A DNA stretch of 64,000 nucleotides, from positions 10,986,918 to 11,050,917 of the forward strand of contig NW_024467101.1 of assembly GCF_017591425.1 (NCBI RefSeq). The letters are read 5' to 3'. This stretch comes from Ochotona curzoniae. Its lineage: Eukaryota > Chordata > Mammalia > Lagomorpha > Ochotonidae. Positions 57,838-64,000 of this stretch are shown here, in pieces; the stretch's first letter is position 1; each line of letters begins with the position of its first letter. The position numbers were made by a program, and so were the translations under genes. Below the pieces are notes generated by a model, which ran no database searches, had not been told where the DNA came from, and was given only the letters and a program-made list of their open reading frames with translations.

Positions 57838-58488
57838 TAAATAATTATTTATATTTTCATTTGAAAGGGCAAATTTACACAGAGAAGAGACAGAGATCTT
57901 CCAACTCTTAGATTTGTCAAGTACCAGCGAAGGAACACAAAGGCCTTTATTCAGAGAACTCTGCCTTTCTCTCTGCAACAGAGGAACAGAGAAAGAGGGA
58001 AGCTGTGGTGATAAAACGGCAGGCAAGGGAGCACACAGGAGGTTTTGAAATTCCTCCTGGTAACGGAAGCCCCAGTGGGTCCTGTTCCAATCCTTAGTAG
58101 GTAGGTGAGGAATGCTGGCCTGCACTGGTCAGCAGGCGGGCCCATTTCTCACTAGGTCCATCTTGCTGTCTTGGTGACATATCGGGTTGGACTCAAACTC
58201 CACCCTTCTTCTGTAACCGCAGCATCCATCACCAACCGCTAGTTCACTAACCAAATGGCCACAAGGGCCTGAGATGAGCTGATCCAAAACCAAGAGCCAG
58301 GAACTTCCTCTAGGTTTCTCACATGGGTGCAGAGTCCCAAGGCCTTAGGCCACCCTCCACTGCTTTCCTAGGTCACAAGCAGGGACCTGGATAGGAAGTG
58401 GAGTGGCCAGGACACAAGTCGTTACTCTTATGGGAACCTGGTGCTTGCAGGCTGAGGATTAGCCAATTAAACCATTTTCCCAGTCAAT
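57838..58488 (-). repeat. CSINE, antisense, split by a solo LTR-like insertion
   Basis: The tail part lies at 57838-57905 (to GAGATCTTCCAAC), the rest at 58232-58488 (from CCAACCGCTAGTTCACTAAC to the head 'AGCCAATTAAACCATTTTCC'). Removing the insertion and one CCAAC restores the family order exactly. Confidence 0.85.
57906..58231 (-). mobile_element. Probable solo LTR of an endogenous retrovirus
   Basis: A 326-base block inside a SINE, flanked by the 5-base duplication CCAAC (57901-57905, 58232-58236). On the minus strand it starts TGATGG and carries a poly(A) signal AATAAA about 50 bases from its other end, followed by a short U5-like stretch. Length, 5-bp duplication, TG start and AATAAA position fit a solo LTR. 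No coding sequence of a virus is present. The end is GA rather than CA, so the terminus has mutated or is misplaced. Confidence 0.65.
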
Positions 58489-58777
58489 GTCACATAGCTC
58501 CCTAAGCAGAGTGGTGCCCATATGGTATGTCAGCTCTTGGAAGTAGAGGATTAACCAGTTGAGCCCCTGATTTCTTTTCTTTTCTCTTCTTTTTTTAGTT
58601 TGGAAGCCATCAGATTAGATGATCTTCCTTCTTGAGATTTCAGGGCAAGACCTTCACTGAGCAGGAACTACTGTGTACCCAGGCTATGTGTTCAGACCCC
58701 AGAGGCTTCAAGGACTGACCCAAGCCGCTGCCCTGGTTCCCACCTGGCACTGAACCCACTCCACTGTGACGCACGTG

Positions 58778-58778
<1 letters not shown>

Positions 58779-58820
<42 letters not shown>
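58779..58820. repeat. (AC)n microsatellite, about 20 units
   Basis: Uninterrupted AC run; likely polymorphic. Confidence 0.97.
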
Positions 58821-58824
<4 letters not shown>

Positions 58825-59745
58825 CGTGGTTGGATGGTTCCTCTCCTCCATATCTCGCCATACTCTGTTTCTTTTGTATATTTTAAACCCCACTTCCTGG
58901 CTCCCACCTGCCTTCTGCCAGGGGAAATGGAAGGCGGGAGGGTGGGGGTGGGAATCCCTTTAAATGTGAAGGTGCCCCATTAGCCAGACCACATCAAGCG
59001 CACAGACGGAAATCCTGCAGGGGGCTCAGCAGAGCAGTGTGAGTTGGGAAAGGGGGCTGGCTGCTACACACCGCCCCCACCTTTTTTTTTTTTTTTTTAA
59101 ATTTCTGACTCAGAGCTTCTTTAAGCCTGTAGTTGCCATGCTACAGGAGCCTCTGGTGGCCGCCTCTGGAAAGCCAAGTGCAGGGCATTGGTGTCCATCT
59201 CACTTGATCACACAAGCATGAGGTTGGAGGTGAAGAAGGGAGAAGGCTGGCATGGATCTAAGCCAGAGGGATAGCTGGTCCTGGAGAGCCTGAACTATGG
59301 CCCTCCTGATCCCAGCCCAGGACATCGACCACAGAGCTCTTTCACCTCTTGCCTGCTGGGTGGCCTGCAGCTTCTCCTCCTCTCTGGGGAGACCCTGGGC
59401 TAGCCTGTGTCCTTGCAGAGTGACCTGTGAGGAGGCAGCTGGTATTGGCGAGAAGTGCGCAATGCAGAAATGCAGAAGCACAATGGAGATTTAGGGGCTT
59501 GGCATGAGGAAGTCACACCCCCTCTCCTGGAGCCCTTCCCCAGGGCCAGGCCTGCCAGGGCTTCCAGATGTCCAGTCTGCTGCCCATCAATCCCTTCCTT
59601 GGGATGGAGAGCAAGTGCTTGATTTGGGAGAGGTGCTTTTGTGACTCCTCCTGTCCCATCCAGAGCAGCCACTCAATGCTGAGACAGCAGCCCAGCAAGC
59701 ATCCAAGGCCACAAGTGAGGCGGTAGCTCAGACCTCTGGTGTTCA
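58821..59745. other. Intergenic, nothing identified
   Basis: No exon supported. A T18 run at 59081-59098. A TTTAAA word at 58958-58963 in G-rich surroundings is not enough to call a promoter. Confidence 0.4.
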
Positions 59746-59747
59746 TT

Positions 59748-59965
59748 CACTTGTAAAGAAAGAGAGAGACAAATCATCCATCCACTCATTCACTTCTCCC
59801 CAAATACTTACAAAGAGGTTTTTGAAGGACTCAATCTGGTTCTCCCACATGGGCAGCAGCAACTCAAGCCCTTGACGCATCATCACCTCCCGCCCTTGAA
59901 CCATCAGTTGCTGCCCTTTGGCCATCCCAGAGTATGCAATGGCCATAACTCTAACCCAGATCCTC
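59748..59965 (-). repeat. CSINE-related, antisense, worn
   Basis: 'CCATCCACTCATTCACTTCT', 'TCTGGTTCTCCCACATGGGC' and 'CAGAGTATGCAATGGCCATA'. Middle part is scrambled. Confidence 0.55.
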
Positions 59966-60214
59966 TCATAAGGGACACAGTTGTCTCAGCAGCTGCCTTA
60001 GCCAACAGCTCCCTGTACTTAAAGGCAGGGTCAGCACACACTACCCAACCACATCTCCAGAACTGGCAACCTCAAAATAAAGTGTCCCCAACTACTGGCC
60101 AGCCCAGTTCAGCCCTAGAGAGAGGCACAACTGCATAGCCAGGAAAGAAGCCACCAGATGCCCGGGCTGGAGGTGTCAGAAGGTGCCAACCACAGAGGGT
60201 CACTGTGGGCCAAA

Positions 60215-60350
60215 CCCTGGCTCTCTCACTTTCTACCAGCATGGCCTTGAGCAAGGCATTGATCCCTCTGAGATGCAGCTGCCCATCTGTAAAATGGGAA
60301 TTACCCACAAGTTGCTACAGGTGAGGGAGTGAGTAAACCAGGCAGCAATT
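60215..60350 (+). repeat. MIR, sense
   Basis: 'GCATGGCCTTGAGCAAGGCA', 'GATGCAGCTGCCCATCTGTA', 'AAAATGGGAATTACCCACAA' match the MIR core. Confidence 0.75.
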
Positions 60351-60594
60351 ACTCAACGAAGCACCTGCTGGGAGCCTCTCAGGGTATGGAGGTGGTGATG
60401 TCATACACAAGGGGTGGCCATTCAGCTTCCAATCGGATGGGGAACGTCACGTGAAATCCACAAGCCAGGTGAGCATTTGACCAAGCGAGTGATCCCCTCT
60501 CAGGGTGAGAAGGTTCCATTCCTGGATCTCACTCCTCATTTCAGCTCCCCAGTAACACAGACCCTGGAGGCAGGAGTGAGGAGTGAGGGGCAGC

Positions 60595-60695
60595 CATGTA
60601 GGAGACCTGGATGGAATTCCTGACTCTTACACACATCTGTGAGCCAGTAGATGTTAGCCAGACATTAATTCTCGAATGAATAAATACCCCAACTA
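60595..60695 (+). repeat. CSINE 3' fragment
   Basis: 'CATGTAGGAGACCTGGATGG', 'AATTCCTGACTCTTACAC' and an A/T-rich end 'CGAATGAATAAATACC'. Confidence 0.5.
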
Positions 60696-61180
60696 CCCAT
60701 GGAACAAATCATCATGGTAAATGCTATGAGAGCATTTGCAGGTGTGTTGGTGGAAGGCAAGAAACTAAAAAAGAAATCCATCAGCTGAGACTCCGGCACA
60801 TGTACATGACTTCACCCAGCATGCATGGAGCAGCCAGCCACCTGCACGAGGGGCTGGGGAAAACGAGTTAGCCCTGAGCCCACCTGCACAGCGGCAGCTA
60901 CGGATCTGACAGCCAACACCTGGCACTTCCTCTCATCCCAGCACCCTGCAGAGTTTGAGGACCCACCTGGGAAAGAAGGGTATCTAGAAAGCGTGCACCC
61001 CCACATTGTGCTGCACCCCCTTTGTGCCTCTGAGGGTGGAGCGGGGGCAGAGCAATACATACACAGCATCTGCTGAGGGCTGGGGAGGGGAAAGGTAGGC
61101 ATAAGGTCAAATGAATTGTGAAGAACTGGAATTGCAAAAAAGTAGGGGCTTAACAGAAGGGGCGTCTACTGGAGGATATC
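60696..61180. other. Intergenic, nothing identified
   Basis: No exon or repeat family recognised. Confidence 0.4.
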
Positions 61181-61181
61181 C

Positions 61182-61510
61182 AGTTGTCCTTCAATATCTA
61201 TAGAGGAATGGGTCGGGGCCCCTACTCAGACACCAGAATCCCTCATAGATCCCAGATTTGAGACACTGTAGTATTTGCACCTGACCCTCCTCCCTCCTAG
61301 AAGACTTACAAGTGCCTCCTACAAGGTCCATGCTACATCAACAACTATTTCACTGTATCCTTATTACAATGTATCCTTTGAGGAATAATGATGAGGAAAG
61401 TTCGTATGTGCTCAGCATAGGTGCAGTTTTGATTTGTATCCCTGTCCATCTGTGGCTGCTTGTACCTGGGGGTGCAGGACCCGCAGCTACAGGAGCTGTC
61501 TGCTCTGAGG
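61182..61510 (+). mobile_element. MER2-like DNA transposon remnant
   Basis: 'CAGTTGTCCTTCAATATCTA', 'GACACTGTAGTATTTGCACC', 'GAGGAATAATGATGAGGAAA', 'TCTGTGGCTGCTTGTACC'. Fourth copy of the family in this window, worn toward the right end. Confidence 0.7.
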
Positions 61511-62138
61511 GTGGAGCGAGTTGAAGCAAATGAAGACCGCTTTGAAGCATTCACTCAGAGTAGGGAAACGGCAACATGGTTCTCTTGCTGGTCTTTCCTC
61601 ATCCCTGGATAGTTGCAGGAAGTACAAATGTAGACCAATCCACTTCAGTTTGCCTTCTTGGGGGAGCCCTACTACACAGGAACCACATTTGTTATAATCC
61701 ATGTAGCAGGCAGCCTTTTCAACAGCACAGCTTAACCAGCTCACACAGAGTTCTTAGGAAGAAAGAAGGTTTATTTTGGTTTAGGGTTTTAGAAGTTCAT
61801 AGACCAAGTTGGGACGGCCACTGAAGTCAGAGCTATCCTGGGGAGACAGAAGCGGAGAGACACAGAGACAGGGAGCATGCACAGCCCAGGCGGGATCCCC
61901 CCCACTCAGGACAACCCTCCACCAGCCCGCCAAGGCCCACCTCCCAATCACCAAAATCGGACAAAGCCTCGACTCTCCTCCTCTCCCCCTGCCCGTTCCC
62001 CCCATCTCCCCTACAGCTGGGTTTGGACCCTGTGAGGATGGCGAAGCGCTGCTCCAGCCCTGTCTCCCTTCCCTCAGTCTGGCTTCAGGGACTGGGGGGT
62101 GGGGCCTGGCTCAGTTGCTTTAATCAGGATGGATGTAG
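61511..62138. other. Intergenic, possible worn LTR, no gene
   Basis: The part from 61725 to 61900 ('GAAGGTTTATTTTGGTTTAG') may be an antisense LTR end, but I cannot name it. A C-run lies at 61897-61904. No exon. Confidence 0.35.
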
Positions 62139-62144
62139 AAGATG

Positions 62145-62194
<50 letters not shown>
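62145..62194. repeat. (GATA)n microsatellite, about 12 units
   Basis: Uninterrupted GATA repeat ending in TTAAAAAAA; likely polymorphic. Confidence 0.97.
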
Positions 62195-62195
<1 letters not shown>

Positions 62196-63100
62196 TAAAA
62201 AAATCATAGACTGACCGTGTGGCCCAGCAATTCCACAGCCAGGGTTCACCTAGGAGAAGAGTACCTATGTGCACCCCCGGCAAATGGAATCCACCCACAT
62301 GCCCATCACCAGGGTGTGGCTACAGTGTAGCCACATGGGGGAAGGCAGCTCAGCAGCAGAAAGAGAAGAAGAGCTGAGCTGCAAGGCAGCCTGGGGAGCA
62401 CCAGGGAGCACAGTGCAGGGCAAAGGTAAAAGCTGGAGCCTGTCCAATCCCGTGCAGGCAGCTGTGCACGAGGCCAGGTGCAGACATTGCCCTTCCACAC
62501 CTGCCTTTGCTATCTGCTCCAGCTCCCAACACATCGGGGTCCTACTGCTGTGCACAGTGCCAGGCTCACGTCCTTGGTTCCCTGCCACCCATGTGGGAGA
62601 CCTGAAATATCTCTTTCACTTTTCCCCCACCCCGCCCCCACCTCCTTATCCTGACTTTCAAAAAATGCATTAATTCATTACAGGGGGTTATTTGGTTAAG
62701 CCTGAGCACCTGCAGCGGGCTCAGCAGCTCAAGACCAAATTTCAGCGCAGGCTGGAGTTCCCAACCACCAAGCCCAAGCTAAGCAAGTCTATGGGAGCTT
62801 CCCCAAGAACTGAGAAGTTCAATGCTAACCAGTAGGAATCCCTTCTGCTTTCCCTGTAAGAGGAAAGTGGCTCAGGAAAAAAAAAATCTACACTTTGTTC
62901 CATTTCTGCTTTCTTCAACCCCTGTCTAGACAAAACCACCCTCCTACGGTAAGCTTCCCCCACCCCACCCCTCCGCTTTTCAGATGAAGAGTTCCTGGTG
63001 AAGATCAGTACAGGGGTGGTTAATCCGACAGAAGTAAACGAGTGACTTATTAAGTGCCTGCTCCTCCTAATTAAAAAAAAAAAAATCCAGTTCCTCCCCA
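62195..63100. other. Intergenic; would be the transcribed side of the right-edge promoter
   Basis: Contains a small CSINE-like piece at 62575-62610 ('CACCCATGTGGGAGACCTGA'), an A run at 63073-63085 and overlapping frames without known domains. If the promoter at 63160 is real, this DNA is its first exon and intron, but no exon is recognisable. Confidence 0.35.
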
Positions 63101-63159
63101 GGGGAGCCCTCCCTGACCAGGACCTCAGGTCAGTATGCTGCTGACTCTCAGAGCCGAAC

Positions 63160-63250
63160 TGCAAAAAAAAATCCCTTGATTTTTATAACCAGACAGGTGC
63201 TGTGGTCCCGCCCAGCTCGGTGACGAGCAGCGCTCGGCTCCAATCAGAGC
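63160..63250 (-). promoter_or_regulatory. Candidate TATA/GC-box/CCAAT promoter, leftward
   Basis: Read on the minus strand: inverted CCAAT box (ATTGG, 63244-63240, in CTGATTGGAG), GC box GGGCGGG (63213-63207), TATA box TATAAAAA (63187-63180) and a CAGT initiator-like word at 63162-63159. Predicted start near 63160 puts the TATA at about -27, the GC box at about -50 and the CCAAT box at about -82, which is textbook spacing. No known gene can be tied to it; it would transcribe leftwards toward GRK3. Confidence 0.5.
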
Positions 63251-63560
63251 CTGAGCCACACCGGGGGGGGGGGGGGTCTCAACCGGCCAGAATCCTGAGG
63301 ATGGTGTTTTACTGACATCCGGTGGCCGAGGGCAGAAATGACACGTTGAGGTAGAAGATGGAGGGGGCTGCGAGGACACACACCCGTCTCTGCAAGGTGG
63401 GGCAGAGGGTGACTCTACGACCGACCGCAAGGGTCGTCAAAGCCAGCATTCGCCAGGGTCATGAAACCCCACCTCCTGCCCTGCCCCGTGAACGCCCACC
63501 CCGCGTGCTTGCCTTCTCCAGACCCCCCGACACGGTGGATGGTAAAAATGGTGGTGATTG
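63190..63560. other. CpG-rich island-like patch
   Basis: About 25 CpGs within 370 bases, including CGACCGACCGC at 63418-63428 and GAACGCC/CCGCG words near 63490-63505. A G14 run lies at 63263-63276. The surroundings have few CpGs, so this patch is probably unmethylated in the germ line and marks a promoter. Confidence 0.6.
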
Positions 63561-64000
63561 GGCATTTCATTCTCTGTGTGGAGATGTGAAGGACATCTGC
63601 CAGGCCAGCTCATGACCCTGTCACTCAGCCCCTCACTTCTTCCTAGGGCACTCACTCTGAAGCCCACCGCCTTGCTGGGAGGAAGCCAGGCCCGTGTTAA
63701 CCACTTTAGCTCATGCAACCGAGTTGCTATTGTTGCCACAGCTGAGGGGAGTGTGACTCGTGGGGACTAAAAAGAGGGACACGAACTGAAGGCTAAGAAG
63801 GGCATCGGGGACTGCAAGTCTTATCAAGCAGTAGTTCTCAAGACGATGGACTAAGAGTGTGAAAATGTCCCTCTAGACCGCAGAAAGACTGGGACCTGTG
63901 CTTGGACCCCAGACATATGCAAAAATCTAATATGTGGTTAAAAATGGTATCGTACCACATCAGGGGGAAGTGAATTCAATAGGATTCTGCCAGTGGCAAG
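63561..64000. other. Intergenic, nothing identified
   Basis: No exon, repeat or signal recognised up to the window edge. Confidence 0.4.

Noticed and set aside
62145..62194. GATA factor binding cluster
   Set aside because: It is a pure tetranucleotide microsatellite, so the motif hits are trivial.
62742..63164. 140-codon frame starting just below the right-edge TATA box
   Set aside because: It starts with TTG, not ATG, and runs through an A/T homopolymer. Its position is suggestive, but the frame itself looks random.
48000..64000. CRYBB2 exons, expected on the minus strand from synteny
   Set aside because: I looked for the Greek-key exon text and found none. The gene probably lies beyond the right edge.
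1..64000. CRISPR array, prokaryotic defence island, operon or phage
   Set aside because: The sequence is clearly mammalian nuclear DNA; repeats are dispersed or microsatellite, with no spaced direct-repeat array.

Overview
The window is nuclear DNA from a lagomorph, most likely a pika (Ochotona). It is packed with tRNA-derived C-type SINEs (CSINE). The best-preserved copies carry the head, the core 'GGCCTGGGAAAGCAG' and the tail '(A)ATAAAAATAAA' that I associate with the pika version of the family rather than the rabbit one. Older mammalian repeats (MIR, L2, MER2-like DNA transposons, a MaLR LTR) lie underneath. There are no bacterial-style operons, and almost all long open frames are chance frames or run through repeats. 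The species call is inference from remembered repeat consensus, not from a search.

Left edge (1 to about 1060): first coding exon, 5' UTR and CpG-island promoter of a beta-adrenergic receptor kinase gene on the minus strand. The exon encodes 37 residues plus two bases and ends at a clean GT donor. The residue pair IV before LPEP, and the long gene-free flank, favour GRK3 (ADRBK2) over GRK2. Bases 1-525 are intron 1; the rest of the gene lies to the left, outside the window.

1060 to about 63100: roughly 62 kb of intergenic DNA upstream of GRK3 in which I can support no protein-coding exon. About 40 SINE copies or fragments, at least two L1 3' fragments, one L1-like 5' fragment, four MER2-like elements, a MaLR LTR, one probable solo LTR and many microsatellites account for much of it. 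Several insertions are nested and have visible target-site duplications, so their order can be read: an old SINE split by a young SINE (27.6-28.3 kb), an old SINE split by an L1 tail (39.6-40.2 kb), an old SINE split by a solo LTR (57.8-58.5 kb), and a MER2 copy split by a young SINE (56.5-57.1 kb). Repeat-free blocks near 15.7-16.1, 17.4-18.2 and 37.4-37.7 kb look like candidate conserved regulatory DNA, but this is only a guess from composition and motifs.

Right edge (63.1-63.6 kb): a CpG-rich patch holding, on the minus strand and in the right order and spacing, an inverted CCAAT box, a GC box and a TATA box, predicting a start near 63160 and transcription leftwards into the gene-free interval. 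I cannot assign a gene to it. It is the best candidate in the window for an undescribed transcription unit. Crystallin beta genes, expected beyond GRK3 by mammalian synteny, were looked for and not found.
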